DNA from: JAHDHW01 sp965220465
GTDB taxonomy: Bacteria; Bacteroidota; Bacteroidia; Chitinophagales; Saprospiraceae
Reading direction: 5' to 3'
Length of the DNA: 64,000 nucleotides
Assembly: GCA_965220465.1 (NCBI GenBank)
Contig: CBDCPZ010000015.1
Span: forward strand, 1 to 64,000
Numbering within the stretch: the first letter of the stretch is position 1; every line of letters starts with the position of its first letter. Shown in pieces: positions 9,693 through 18,554 of the stretch. Both the position numbers and the translations under genes were made by a program. The notes under the pieces are model-generated. The model saw only the letters and a program-made list of their open reading frames with translations, did no database searches and was not told the DNA's origin.

Positions 9693-10922
9693 ATGCTCCC
9701 TCACCCAACCATTAAAAAGCTGATTTTTTTAGTAATGGTTTTAAGTTGTTTTAGCTTTTTTTCTTGCGGAAGCGGAAATAAAACAGCGGAAAGTCAAAAC
9801 TCCACCAGTCAACAGTCAATCGCAGATACCATCCGTTTTGCCAGCTACAATGTCTCGCTTTTTAGAAAACAGAAAGGCGAACTGGAAAAAGGTCTTCAAT
9901 CCGGTTTAGATACACAAATCCAAAACATTGCTGCAATCATTCAACACGTTAGACCGGATGTAATTGCCTTGATGGAATTTGATTATGATCCCAATGGGAT
10001 TTTATTAGACCATTTTCAACAAAACTATCTTTCAAAAAGTCAATTTGGAGAAAATCCAATCCATTATTCCTATGCAATTGCTGTCCCTTCCAACACTGGA
10101 GTTTTGAGTGGTCAAGACTTGAATAATGATGGAAAAGTGACTCTTCCATCTGATGCTTTTGGGTTTGGGCAATATGAAGGGCAATATGCTTTTGCTCTGT
10201 TATCAAAATATCCTTTGGACACCGCACAGATCAAATCCTTTCAAAAGTTTCTTTGGAAAGATATGCCAAATGGAAAACAGCCTTTGAAGGAAAATAGTAG
10301 CCCTTATTATTCGAATGAAGCCTGGAATATTTTTCGGCTGTCTTCAAAAAACCACATTGATATACCGATTCAAATGCCTGACGGAAATTGGATTCATACG
10401 ATCCTTGCTCACCCTACTCCACCGGTTTTTGACGGTCGCGAAGACCGCAATGGCTTGCGTAATTTTGATGAAATCCGTTTGCTCAAAGAGTACATTTCCG
10501 GAGCTGAATATTTAAAAGACGATAAAGGTAAAAAAGGTGGTTTGGGTGCCGGAAGTTCTTTTGTAATCATGGGCGACCTGAATGCTGATCCAATCGATGG
10601 AGACAGTTATCCGGGAGCAATTGATCAGTTGTTGAGTTTTCAAGGTATTAACGCGGAAATTGCTAAAGCTGGATTGATTCCAAAAAGTAATGGCGGCAAA
10701 ATCCATAATCAACACAAAAGTGATAAAGGTGATCCTTCTTTTGATACTGCATTTTTCGGAAAACGGATAGATTATGTTTTGCCATCCAAAGATTTGAAAG
10801 TAATAGCCTCCGGCGTTTTTTGGCCAGCGGAAGGGGAACCTCTCTTTGATCGAGTCAAGAACAAAAGCGCTTCTGACCATTTGATGGTTTGGGCGGATAT
10901 TGTGGTGAGAACAAAGAAGTAA
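9693..10922 (+). CDS. Endonuclease/exonuclease/phosphatase family lipoprotein
   Basis: A 409-residue secreted lipoprotein with a hydrophobic leader and lipobox 'FSFFSCGSG'. The rest is an endonuclease/exonuclease/phosphatase (DNase I-like) fold: 'IRFASYNVSLF' at the start, 'RPDVIALMEFDYD' with the catalytic glutamate, 'FVIMGDLNADPIDG' with the catalytic Asp/Asn, and a final 'SASDHLMVWADI' carrying the Asp-His pair. The distance between motifs is longer than in DNases because of an insert rich in Asn/Asp after residue 150. The enzyme probably cleaves phosphoesters (nucleic acid or another phosphodiester) outside the inner membrane. The substrate is unknown. The gene stands alone; its 3' side holds the 9-bp tandem repeat. 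Confidence 0.85.
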   Translation: MLPHPTIKKLIFLVMVLSCFSFFSCGSGNKTAESQNSTSQQSIADTIRFASYNVSLFRKQKGELEKGLQSGLDTQIQNIAAIIQHVRPDVIALMEFDYDPNGILLDHFQQNYLSKSQFGENPIHYSYAIAVPSNTGVLSGQDLNNDGKVTLPSDAFGFGQYEGQYAFALLSKYPLDTAQIKSFQKFLWKDMPNGKQPLKENSSPYYSNEAWNIFRLSSKNHIDIPIQMPDGNWIHTILAHPTPPVFDGREDRNGLRNFDEIRLLKEYISGAEYLKDDKGKKGGLGAGSSFVIMGDLNADPIDGDSYPGAIDQLLSFQGINAEIAKAGLIPKSNGGKIHNQHKSDKGDPSFDTAFFGKRIDYVLPSKDLKVIASGVFWPAEGEPLFDRVKNKSASDHLMVWADIVVRTKK

Positions 10923-10960
10923 AAAAATATCAAAAAGCAATCTTGAGCTTTGAAGCTTTT

Positions 10961-11014
10961 ATAGGTTTTATAGGTTTTATAGGTTTTATAGGTTTTATAG
11001 GTTTTATAGGTTTT
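10961..11014. repeat. Short tandem repeat, six 9-bp units
   Basis: Six perfect head-to-tail copies of ATAGGTTTT lie between the nuclease-like gene and the TPR gene. The array is 38 bases after the stop of the former and 66 bases before the start of the latter. It is not palindromic and has no spacers, so it is a slippage-type minisatellite rather than a CRISPR or operator array. Because it lies in the probable promoter region of the TPR gene, copy-number change could alter its expression, which is an inference only. Confidence 0.95.
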
Positions 11015-11080
11015 AAAGATTAGCCAAAAGACAAAATATTTGGATTAGATTTTGTTATTTATTACGAAAATTAATAATGT

Positions 11081-11824
11081 ATGGAATCTCGAATATTAAA
11101 TACGCTTCTTCTCCCTGTTTTGTGTTTTTTGACAGTAACGTTTTCTAACGCACAAATAGCGTCGAGTGAAGTTTTGACTTCGAAAGGTTACAGCCTGGAG
11201 TTTTCAAATCAAAGTGAGATTGCAATAGAAGAAGAAATGGTGGAAAGGATCAAAAGAGGAGATTTATTAAATCCAATAGGTGCTTCAGCTTTTGACATTT
11301 ACAAAGATTATGTTGAAGATGATAGGTCTGACGCTTCCTTAGAAAAGAAATTAAAACGCTTTTTGGTCGCAGCTTTAGTAGAAGCTTCGGACAAGGCTTT
11401 GACAGAATACTTTGATGAGGGAGGTGACTTTATCCACAAATATATGTCAAGCCCATCTCAAGTAGGTACCAAAAGAAATATTCCTGTCGATCGGTATTAT
11501 ATTACAGCTGCTGATCTGTTGGGCGAAGACCATTTTCTCTATGGTAGCTTGAAGGCGAAAGGGTATTTTATCGAAGCTTTAAAAATGCGATACATCGAAA
11601 ACAAAGGGACTAAGGAGGTGAAGGAGAAACTAGAAAAGTCAATTGCCTTGGATCCGGAATCATCTTATACCTATAATGAATTGGGTGTAATCTATTTTGA
11701 TGAAAAAAATTACACACTGGCTCGCGTAAATTATAATCGTGCTATTAAAATAAACGCTTATTGGGAAACTCCGAAAGAAAATTTGAGAATAGCCGAGGAA
11801 GCTTTGAAGAGTAGCAAAAACTAA
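11081..11824 (+). CDS. Secreted tetratricopeptide-repeat protein
   Basis: A 247-residue protein with a signal peptide (LLLPVLCFLTVTFSNAQIA). Two TPR-like hairpins are visible at the C-terminus ('EKLEKSIALDPESSYTYNEL' and 'VIYFDEKNYTLARVNYNRAI'). Residues about 85-245 are clearly paralogous to residues about 365-500 of the neighbouring caspase-family protein: both share 'LVA..(V/I)..(A/S)DK.LT.YFD', 'A(D/E)LLG(E/K)DHFLY', 'EALK' and 'SYT.NELG..YF..K.Y..A...Y..A..I'. The two genes lie on the same strand 270 bases apart. The catalytic domain is absent here. A role as a partner or scaffold of the caspase protein is plausible but inferred. Confidence 0.8.
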   Translation: MESRILNTLLLPVLCFLTVTFSNAQIASSEVLTSKGYSLEFSNQSEIAIEEEMVERIKRGDLLNPIGASAFDIYKDYVEDDRSDASLEKKLKRFLVAALVEASDKALTEYFDEGGDFIHKYMSSPSQVGTKRNIPVDRYYITAADLLGEDHFLYGSLKAKGYFIEALKMRYIENKGTKEVKEKLEKSIALDPESSYTYNELGVIYFDEKNYTLARVNYNRAIKINAYWETPKENLRIAEEALKSSKN

Positions 11825-12095
11825 AAAGAATAAAATTATTACAACTAAATTAATGGGCTAAATCGTCAATAAATTATTTTTTTGTCTGCTTAGTTTTAAA
11901 AAACAGTGGAACAATGCTGATTTTCTTCTGCTTTCATTGTAAGAAGTTGTTTAAAAATGTATCTTAATGTTTACAGACAAAGCATTGGCAGTCAAACACT
12001 TCCCTTTTTATCGTCCCGTAGCTTTAGCTATGAAACTCAAAAAGAACTTCGTCTTGTGAAATAAATCGAGCTAAGAATCCCAATTTCTAAATACT

Positions 12096-14522
12096 ATGAA
12101 AAAGACTATCACTTTTATCAATCCAATTTATTGTATTCTTTTTTCCACAATAATACTAGCCCAATCCGCTTTTGCTCAGCAGATAAATCTGGATAATAAT
12201 GGATCTAAACGTATTCTGGCTTTGGTCATCGGCATTTCAGATTATAAATATTTGAATGATCTCCAATTTGCCCATAAAGATGCCGAAGATTTTGCTGAAT
12301 TTTTAACCTCTAAAGATGGTCTAAACCTTCCCAAATCCGATGTCCGTGTTTATATCAATGATGAAGCTACGCAAAGCAAGATTTTATATGATGGATTTCA
12401 ATGGTTAGATGATGAATTGAATAAAGGCGATGAAGCGTTCATATTTTTTTCTGGGCATGGTGATATCTACAATAGAGACGAGATAGATATTTTAAAAACA
12501 GGTTTTTTGTTGACCCATGAAAGTGAAGAAGATAAATATGAAACGACAGCCTTATCGATGGATGACTTTCTGAAACAGCTTCATATCAGAGCTCGCTTCA
12601 AAAGCGCAAATATAAGGGTCATTCTGGACGTATGCCATGCCGGGATTGGGTTTAAAGCTGGTGGAATTATAAAAATACTTGAAATGACCGGCCAATATGA
12701 TCCAAATAAAGAAATTATTATCACTTCATGTGATACCGATGAGAGTTCATACGAATACGAAGATTTACAAAATGGCTGTTTTAGTTATTTTTTTCTTGAG
12801 GGATTGAAAGGAGATGCTGATGAGGATAACGATAATAACATTACCTTATATGAGATCAAGGAATATTCGGAAAATAATGTTAAAAGATATGTAAAGTCAC
12901 GCAATAACTCGGTTCAATTTCCTCAGTTCAAGGGAGAGGATTCGCATCTTATCGCTCGTATAGATGGCCAATACGTTGCGCCAGTGCCAGCCGAGCATGG
13001 TAGCCCGGGAAAAGGGAAAAGTGGTGTTAAGAAAGGAATTGAAAGCAATGCTGAAGTAACTAAAATTCTGAAAAAAATTGAACTGGAGGGTCTTTCAAGC
13101 CAGGAGATTCAATCTGCTTATGATCTTTATTTGAACCAATCGGAAAAAACGTTAGAACAGCAAGCAGCAAAAAGGAAGATGAAACGAGACCTTGTGGCAG
13201 TAATGATTGACAATGCAGATAAAACATTAACCACTTATTTTGATAAGGAGGATGAAATGATAAACAATCCATTTTATGCACCGGCTTCTGAATATTATTT
13301 AAAATCGGCGGAATTACTGGGCAAGGATCATTTTTTATATGAAGAACTACTCGGGAAATACTTCTTTATGGAAGCCCTTAAACTTAAAGCACTCAATCCT
13401 AATGATTCAAAAGTGATCAATAACTTGAACTCTTCTTTGACGCTCAATTCCAATGCTTCCTATACTTTAAATGAATTAGGGAATGTATATTTTGCTAAAA
13501 AAGAATATAAAGAAGCGTTGAAATACTACGAGAAAGCAAATAATATTTCTCCCATCTGGGGTAAGAACATAATAAAGACCAAAACAGCTTTGAAGGAAAA
13601 CCCTATCGCTGCGAATCCTTCTTCTCAGCCTATTCCAACACCCTACGGAATGGAATTCAAACCAAAATTAGCTTCAAGTTCCGTAGCTAATGTATCTCCC
13701 AATAATTCCAACCCTGTTTTTGATAATGCGAAGGATATTGTTTTCAATATTCAATTGGCTGCGGCCAGTATAGTGAATCGTGGGGAATTCAAAAAGGTGG
13801 AAGATCTAGGTCCGATAAATCCCGAATTCAAGCCGGATAAAGAACTTATAGTTACCTGGCTTGGGCCTTTTGATTCTAGAAAAGAGGCAGAAATAAAATT
13901 GAAAAAAGCCAGAGAAAGAGGCTTTAATGATGCTTTTTTGGTTGAGACTCCAAGAGATTCCAGTTTCCAAAAGAAGTTAGAAGAAAAAAAAGTAGAATTG
14001 GAAAAAGAGCAGGCAGCTTCTATGCCCTATCAAATTCGGATTGCCGCAGTCAAGATATACAATAAATCAGATTATTCCGCACTCGAAAAGATTGGGAAGG
14101 TAGATGCAGAGCCGGTAACCGTAAAAGGAAAAACGCTCTTCCGGATATTGATGCGTTTTAATTCGAAAGAGGAAGCAGTTTCCAAGCTTCAAAAAGTAAA
14201 AAATGAAGGTTTTAAAGATGCATATATTTTCGAAAATACAGCCCAGACTGTGAAAAGCAAGACCCAGAGAGAAGTGCCTTCCAGTTATGAATATACGGCA
14301 GTAAATCCGACTAAATATAAAGTTCGAGTAGCTACAGTTTCCAAATTGTTAGAAAATCAGTTTTCTAATCTGGAGAATTTAGGTCAGATTTATATGGATG
14401 TCGTTCATGATAAAGGCCTGATCCGTGTTTCTCTAGGTGATTATGAAAATAAAAAGAAGGCTATGGAAGTATTAGATAAAATCAAAAAACTGGGTTATAA
14501 AGATGCTTTTATACAGTTTTGA
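12096..14522 (+). CDS. Secreted caspase-family (C14) protein with TPR and three SPOR-like repeats
   Basis: An 808-residue protein with signal peptide (residues 1-28). Residues about 38-290 form a caspase/metacaspase-like p20 domain: 'RILALVIGISDY', catalytic His121 in FIFFSGHGD and catalytic Cys180 in VILDVCHAG, both intact. Residues about 355-500 are a TPR-containing module shared with the preceding gene. The last 270 residues hold three similar units of about 70 residues, beginning 'FNIQLAAASI', 'YQIRIAAVKI' and 'YKVRVATVSK' and each ending 'G(F/Y).DA(F/Y)', a pattern typical of SPOR peptidoglycan-binding domains. It is probably an exported cysteine peptidase held at peptidoglycan. Domain order is caspase-TPR-SPORx3. 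Substrate and trigger are unknown. Confidence 0.85.
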   Translation: MKKTITFINPIYCILFSTIILAQSAFAQQINLDNNGSKRILALVIGISDYKYLNDLQFAHKDAEDFAEFLTSKDGLNLPKSDVRVYINDEATQSKILYDGFQWLDDELNKGDEAFIFFSGHGDIYNRDEIDILKTGFLLTHESEEDKYETTALSMDDFLKQLHIRARFKSANIRVILDVCHAGIGFKAGGIIKILEMTGQYDPNKEIIITSCDTDESSYEYEDLQNGCFSYFFLEGLKGDADEDNDNNITLYEIKEYSENNVKRYVKSRNNSVQFPQFKGEDSHLIARIDGQYVAPVPAEHGSPGKGKSGVKKGIESNAEVTKILKKIELEGLSSQEIQSAYDLYLNQSEKTLEQQAAKRKMKRDLVAVMIDNADKTLTTYFDKEDEMINNPFYAPASEYYLKSAELLGKDHFLYEELLGKYFFMEALKLKALNPNDSKVINNLNSSLTLNSNASYTLNELGNVYFAKKEYKEALKYYEKANNISPIWGKNIIKTKTALKENPIAANPSSQPIPTPYGMEFKPKLASSSVANVSPNNSNPVFDNAKDIVFNIQLAAASIVNRGEFKKVEDLGPINPEFKPDKELIVTWLGPFDSRKEAEIKLKKARERGFNDAFLVETPRDSSFQKKLEEKKVELEKEQAASMPYQIRIAAVKIYNKSDYSALEKIGKVDAEPVTVKGKTLFRILMRFNSKEEAVSKLQKVKNEGFKDAYIFENTAQTVKSKTQREVPSSYEYTAVNPTKYKVRVATVSKLLENQFSNLENLGQIYMDVVHDKGLIRVSLGDYENKKKAMEVLDKIKKLGYKDAFIQF

Positions 14523-14624
14523 AAGATTAACTGTAACAACCCAGAACATGATTTGCCGTGTTCAATAGCAGCGCCCTTGAGACTTCTTGGAAAGCTTTCA
14601 ATCCTCGTTTTATCGTGTACGATC

Positions 14625-15056
14625 TTACCTTTGAATGGTTTTTAAATATTCAATAATCTGATAGATTTTTTTAGGGACCATCACCTCATCAATTCTTTCT
14701 GAATTGGCAAACGTTTCACCCCAAATGGGCATATCTCTGTCACCGTGTCCTGACTTTACCGCTTCTTCTCCATCGATGATTTTATAGATTTCTTCGTCGG
14801 GAAAAACACCATTTCTTCTTTGACTGATAAGGGTCAAATCTGGTGGTTGAACTTTAAGCATTTCGGCAATAGGGCTGTCACCTTGATTGCCATGGCAAAA
14901 ATTACAGTAGGCGATATAAAGGTCTTGCCCCTTTTCTACATCCGTTTTTAGAGTAGTCGTGTTTCCACAACTATTGATCATTAAATAGAAAAAAGCAGGA
15001 AATAAACCGAGTAGAATCCACCGGATTTTTTTTCGAATAATCGTTTGGCTTTTCAT
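14625..15056 (-). CDS. Cytochrome c family lipoprotein
   Basis: A 143-residue c-type cytochrome. I start it at the ATG at 15056, because from there the protein opens with a basic stretch and hydrophobic segment ending in a lipobox (FFYLMINSCGN); an upstream ATG at 15170 adds 38 residues that look non-coding. One haem site is present, YCNFCHGNQGD (CxxCH), and the likely distal ligand is the Met in RDMPIWGE. The chain then ends with a cytochrome-type helix 'QIIEYLKTIQ'. This is a small class I cytochrome probably anchored in the periplasm and acting as an electron carrier. No oxidase or reductase genes are adjacent, so its partner is unknown. Confidence 0.85.
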   Translation of the reverse strand: MKSQTIIRKKIRWILLGLFPAFFYLMINSCGNTTTLKTDVEKGQDLYIAYCNFCHGNQGDSPIAEMLKVQPPDLTLISQRRNGVFPDEEIYKIIDGEEAVKSGHGDRDMPIWGETFANSERIDEVMVPKKIYQIIEYLKTIQR

Positions 15057-15330
15057 GTCAAATATTTTGGTTTTGAAAAAAGGTTTGTTTTCTATAATTA
15101 GATTTATACAATGGCCAAAAGCTTCATTACATATAAATATAAAGTGATAGGTAATAAAAAGGGTTGACAAAAGTCAATTGGCTTATTGATTTGAATCATA
15201 ATGTCCACGAATTCGATGATATTTTTTATCATCAGAAAAGGTGCTGATTATGAAAACCGAACTCCTAAAAAATAAAAGAAATTAAATTATTTTTATTTAC
15301 TAATTTGAGGGTCAAAAATATCATAAGACT

Positions 15331-16551
15331 ATGAAAATGTTGAAAACTAATTCCATCCTATTGCTTTGCCTACTCACTTTTTCCCTTTTTGCACAAAAAA
15401 ACTTTGAAGAGGGATATATCATCAATCTTGAACAAGATACGGTGAAGGGCCTGATCTTAAACAAAGACAAAAAGATAAACCCAAAAAGCATTTCCTTTAA
15501 TGGAAATAATCAGAAAACAACATTTTTTGCCAAGGATATAGCAGGCTTTGGAGTAAAAAATGAAGTTTTTGAAACCCACTTCATCGAATACGATACTTCG
15601 AAATATAAAACTGACGAATTGACTGTTTACAAAGATCCCAAGTGGAAAGAAGAAACGGTTTTTTTACAACTTATTGTGAAAGGTGGATTGGACCTGTATA
15701 GACTTGTTGACAATAAAGGGAAAAAACATTTTTTTATAAAAAGTGAAAATGATGTTGTACCGCAAGAGTTGTTGCTTATCAAGTATAAAAAAGATACAGA
15801 TGTAGCTACAGTATCAAAATATAGAAACACTTTGAGAAGGTATATGGATGGTTCACCAGAGCTTTATGAGACCATTCAGACTTTGGATTTTAATGTGAAG
15901 GCACTCAAAAGACTATTTGTCAATTATAACAAAAGTAAAAACCAGTTTATTTATCAATATGAGCCTGAAAAAATAGAATTGAAGTTTTTAGTTTCGATTG
16001 GTTTGACTGTTTCAACCTTAAAAGATACAGATAATCAGACCTTTCCTACCAGCTATAATCCATGTGGTGGAATTGCATTGGATGTTATTTTTCCAAAAAA
16101 CAAGCGAAAATTATCATTATTAAATGAACTCGGATTTCGAACTTTTGAAACATCAACTAACGAACAACCAGGACCTTTTGGCACTAGTTTTTCAAAAAAC
16201 ATTATCTTTAAATTGTCCTATTTAAGGTTGATGACTGCAATAAAGTATAGCTTTAATGGATACGTTGAAAGCAATAAATTTACTCCTTTTATATACGCTG
16301 GGATTGTCAACTCTTTTATTATTTCCAACAATTCTACCCATGAACCATTTGGTGCACAACCTGGTGAAACAACAGCGATTGAAGATGATTTCAGAAATTA
16401 TGAGCAAGGAGTGTTAATTGGAATTGGAGTAGATTATAAATGTAAATTTGGTATCGATCTGAGGTATGAATTGACCAATGGATTTTCATCTTTTACTAGT
16501 TACGGGATACGCGTACAAACTATCTTTTTGCAGTTTAGGTATACTTTTTAG
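15331..16551 (+). CDS. Secreted protein with C-terminal outer-membrane beta-barrel-like region
   Basis: A 406-residue protein of no recognised family. The first 21 residues are a signal peptide (ILLLCLLTFSLFAQ). Residues about 25-200 are rich in Lys and Asp and look like a soluble domain ('GYIINLEQDTVKGLIL', repeated beta-strand pattern). Residues about 215-406 alternate hydrophobic and polar residues, and the chain ends 'TIFLQFRYTF' with a terminal phenylalanine, as in outer-membrane beta-barrels. Similar two-part proteins are common and mostly uncharacterised in Bacteroidota. The gene is followed by a strong palindromic terminator shared with the opposing tRNA gene. Confidence 0.65.
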   Translation: MKMLKTNSILLLCLLTFSLFAQKNFEEGYIINLEQDTVKGLILNKDKKINPKSISFNGNNQKTTFFAKDIAGFGVKNEVFETHFIEYDTSKYKTDELTVYKDPKWKEETVFLQLIVKGGLDLYRLVDNKGKKHFFIKSENDVVPQELLLIKYKKDTDVATVSKYRNTLRRYMDGSPELYETIQTLDFNVKALKRLFVNYNKSKNQFIYQYEPEKIELKFLVSIGLTVSTLKDTDNQTFPTSYNPCGGIALDVIFPKNKRKLSLLNELGFRTFETSTNEQPGPFGTSFSKNIIFKLSYLRLMTAIKYSFNGYVESNKFTPFIYAGIVNSFIISNNSTHEPFGAQPGETTAIEDDFRNYEQGVLIGIGVDYKCKFGIDLRYELTNGFSSFTSYGIRVQTIFLQFRYTF

Positions 16552-16565
16552 AAAAGATTAAAACC

Positions 16566-16612
16566 CAAAATCAAAAGCCTGCAATTTTAAAAATTGCAGG
16601 CTTTTGATTTTG
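16566..16612. terminator. Bidirectional hairpin terminator
   Basis: A perfect 22-bp inverted repeat (16566-16587 and 16591-16612) with a 3-base loop. It has a GC-containing core (GCCTGC/GCAGGC) flanked by A and T runs on both sides, so it can terminate both the plus-strand beta-barrel gene and the minus-strand tRNA. Its outer end overlaps the encoded CCA end of the tRNA by two bases. Confidence 0.9.
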
Positions 16613-16687
16613 GTGACCGCGGGAGGATTCGAACCCCCAACCCTCAGAGCCGAAATCTGATATTCTATCCAGTTGAACTACGCGGCC
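16611..16687 (-). tRNA. tRNA-Arg (anticodon TCG)
   Basis: A 77-base cloverleaf on the minus strand. The acceptor stem pairs GGCCGCG with CGCGGTC (one G-T wobble), followed by discriminator A and an encoded CCA. The anticodon arm is TCAGA-TTTCGGC-TCTGA with TCG as the anticodon, reading CGA and other CGN arginine codons. The T arm contains GGTTCGAATCC. All arms are intact. The 3' end runs directly into the hairpin terminator. Confidence 0.97.
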
Positions 16688-16697
16688 GATCAAAATG

Positions 16698-16728
16698 CAA
16701 AGTTACGTTACAGTTTGTTACAAACAAA
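16698..16728 (-). promoter_or_regulatory. Bacteroidota-type promoter of tRNA-Arg
   Basis: On the minus strand, TTTG (16725-16728) and TAACTTTG (16698-16705) are separated by 19 bases. This matches the Bacteroidota primary sigma consensus TTTG-N19-TAnnTTTG. The minus-7 element ends ten bases before the mature tRNA 5' end at 16687. Confidence 0.8.
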
Positions 16729-17199
16729 AAAGAAAGGAGCTAAGTTTCCTAAATAATGAACCTTATATGCAAAGGGATTGTTTTCCGATTGTAGTATGTT
16801 TTCGAAGAGATATAAAATATTTTAAATAAGATACTCGTTTTAGGGTAAATTTTGAGAGAAGCAAATAATTAAAAAAGGCAAATTTAAACTCCATATCATT
16901 TAAGTTACAAATCCCTACAAAACACAACTGAACTTTCATTGAAGCCTTGACCTCGGAAGGTGAAGAATTCATTGATTAAGCAATGACAAGAAACTAGTCT
17001 GTTTTTTGGATTATATTCAAAAAATCATCGATGACTATTTTTTCTTGTTGGGCATACATTTGTACCTGTTCACAATCTTTTACTTGGCTTCGCAGCAGTT
17101 TTACTGATAGATTGCAACTATAAAGGAGGGGGACAACATTATAAAAAATAAAGAGACTTGTGTTAGAGTATTTAATTCTTAAACCTAAATTTTTAAATC
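16729..17199. other. Intergenic stretch, no supported gene
   Basis: About 470 bases between the tRNA promoter and a small membrane-protein gene. A 69-codon open frame on the minus strand (16763-16972) has no ribosome binding site, signal or recognisable composition and is not called. The segment around 17115-17135 (a GGAGGGGG run) is unusually G-rich for this DNA but has no obvious function. Confidence 0.6.
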
Positions 17200-17364
17200 A
17201 TGACAGCCATTAAAAGTCAAAATCGTCAAGAAAAATTGGATTGGGTGATCACTTTTGCAGCCCTGGGACTTATTGTTCTTATTTGTGTGGGCTACTATAT
17301 TCATACCCATCCAAATATTGAATCGACTCCTGCTACACAGGAAACTATTGAATATACGCTATAG
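17200..17364 (+). CDS. Small single-pass membrane protein (54 aa)
   Basis: A 54-codon gene starting at ATG 17200 after an A/T-rich leader. The N-terminal 15 residues are polar (MTAIKSQNRQEKLDW), a hydrophobic helix follows (about residues 16-34, 'VITFAALGLIVLICVGYYI'), and a short Thr/Glu-rich tail ends at ETIEYTL. The layout suggests a small inner-membrane protein. No family is recognised. The next gene (17460-18392) is on the opposite strand, so it is monocistronic. Confidence 0.6.
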   Translation: MTAIKSQNRQEKLDWVITFAALGLIVLICVGYYIHTHPNIESTPATQETIEYTL

Positions 17365-17459
17365 TTTTTAATAGAATTTCAGAGAAAAAAGAAAGGCATA
17401 ATCAAAACCACACAATAAGAATTTCTTTAAAAATATATAGCCAAAATATAATTAATCCT

Positions 17460-18392
17460 TCAATCAATTGATTGGAGGATTATTTTTTTAACGGTAGTTT
17501 GTTTTCCATTATTCAGGGAAATGAAAAACATATTTTCTTTTTGATTGGAAAAATCGACTTCAAAGAAATTAAACCCGGTTTGTGGATAAAGCGATTTTCG
17601 CTCAATTATTTGACCGTTAATTGTTGCAACAGAGATATTAATTTTTCTTATTTCCGTAGGATTGTGGTAATAAACCTGGATAATTCGATCAGGGGAGTTC
17701 CAGCCTAATATTTTTGTAATTTCAAATCCATCAATTTTTATTTTTAAATCAACTGCCACTACCCAGGAATACGAATAGGTTTGATCATAGTTGATTTGTT
17801 TGATGCGATAATAAACAGCGTTTCCCAATGCTGCATTTTTAACATCAAAATCCTCGAAAGAATACCATAACTTTTCCTCACTATTTCCTGCACCGCTTTT
17901 AGATGCAATTCTTTCAAAATTATCTCCATCGTAAGATCGTTCGATTTCAAAGCCTGCATTATTCGATTCGGATTCTGTTGACCAGGTTAGAAATACATCG
18001 TTTCCCATTAGATGGCCATTAAAAACGCTAAGTTCAACTGGGAGGGGGTTGAAATAAATTCCGCCGTTATATGCACAAACTTCCGTACTTAAATCAGTAT
18101 AATGTATTGTTATTGAGCCGGTTAGAAGAAGTCCCGTAAAATCATAAGTCCCAGTGGTTTGCCATGAAGTATTGGCATTAGTTACATTGTATTCTCCATT
18201 CATGGAGTCATCTCCAAGATCTACATCAATGCTGGCGAGGTTGGTTGGGGTATCCTCCGGTTCAAAATAATCAAGACTTAATTTTTGGAAAATTACACTT
18301 ATTTCAGGAGCACATTGTCCTTTTAAAAAGTAAGGCGAGATGATAAACAAGAGCGCAGCTACAAATTTTGTAAATTTGAATTTGGCGAACAT
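17460..18392 (-). CDS. Secreted protein with probable type IX sorting C-terminus
   Basis: A 310-residue exported protein. The signal peptide is at residues 1-26 (FVAALLFIISPYFLKGQC). Residues about 25-110 form a short beta-rich domain with no recognised family. From about 110 the sequence is 'PLPVELSVFNGHLMGNDVFL' then 'WSTESESNNAGFEIERSYDG', a fibronectin-like segment very common in Bacteroidota type IX cargo just before the sorting signal. The C-terminal 85 residues are a degenerate Por-type sorting domain ('NISVATINGQIIERKSL', ending 'TTVKKIILQSID'). Function of the N-terminal domain is unknown. Confidence 0.75.
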   Translation of the reverse strand: MFAKFKFTKFVAALLFIISPYFLKGQCAPEISVIFQKLSLDYFEPEDTPTNLASIDVDLGDDSMNGEYNVTNANTSWQTTGTYDFTGLLLTGSITIHYTDLSTEVCAYNGGIYFNPLPVELSVFNGHLMGNDVFLTWSTESESNNAGFEIERSYDGDNFERIASKSGAGNSEEKLWYSFEDFDVKNAALGNAVYYRIKQINYDQTYSYSWVVAVDLKIKIDGFEITKILGWNSPDRIIQVYYHNPTEIRKINISVATINGQIIERKSLYPQTGFNFFEVDFSNQKENMFFISLNNGKQTTVKKIILQSID

Positions 18393-18528
18393 GAGGGTCG
18401 GTTTTGGGAAATAATAGTTTTATCTCGATATAAAAATAATTCACAAAGATCGAAATGCAAAATTATCAGTCAACTTTCATAAAAATGTCATATAAAACCT
18501 AGAAGGCTCAAAAACCGTTTAATTGATG

Positions 18529-18536
18529 TATTTTTG
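18529..18536 (+). promoter_or_regulatory. Probable minus-7 element for the ABC exporter
   Basis: TATTTTTG matches the Bacteroidota minus-7 consensus TAnnTTTG and lies 18 bases before the ATG at 18555. No good TTTG is seen at minus 33. Its position makes the in-frame TTG at 18534 an unlikely start, since that codon lies inside the element. Confidence 0.5.
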
Positions 18537-18554
18537 TGCTTCCAAAAAATAACT

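Noticed and set aside
10961..11014. Possible CRISPR-like array
   Set aside because: Units are 9 bp, directly adjacent and without spacers; no cas genes are near.
11825..12095. Possible transposon remnant before the caspase gene
   Set aside because: No terminal repeats or transposase-like frame could be found in the 270 bases.
15057..15170. Upstream extension of the cytochrome c gene
   Set aside because: The extra 38 residues precede a proper lipoprotein leader that begins at 15056.
16763..16972. 69-codon minus-strand frame in the gap after the tRNA
   Set aside because: No ribosome binding site, no recognisable composition or neighbours; treated as chance.
18534..18554. TTG start for the ABC exporter
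   Set aside because: It lies within a minus-7 promoter element; the ATG at 18555 gives a normal protein.
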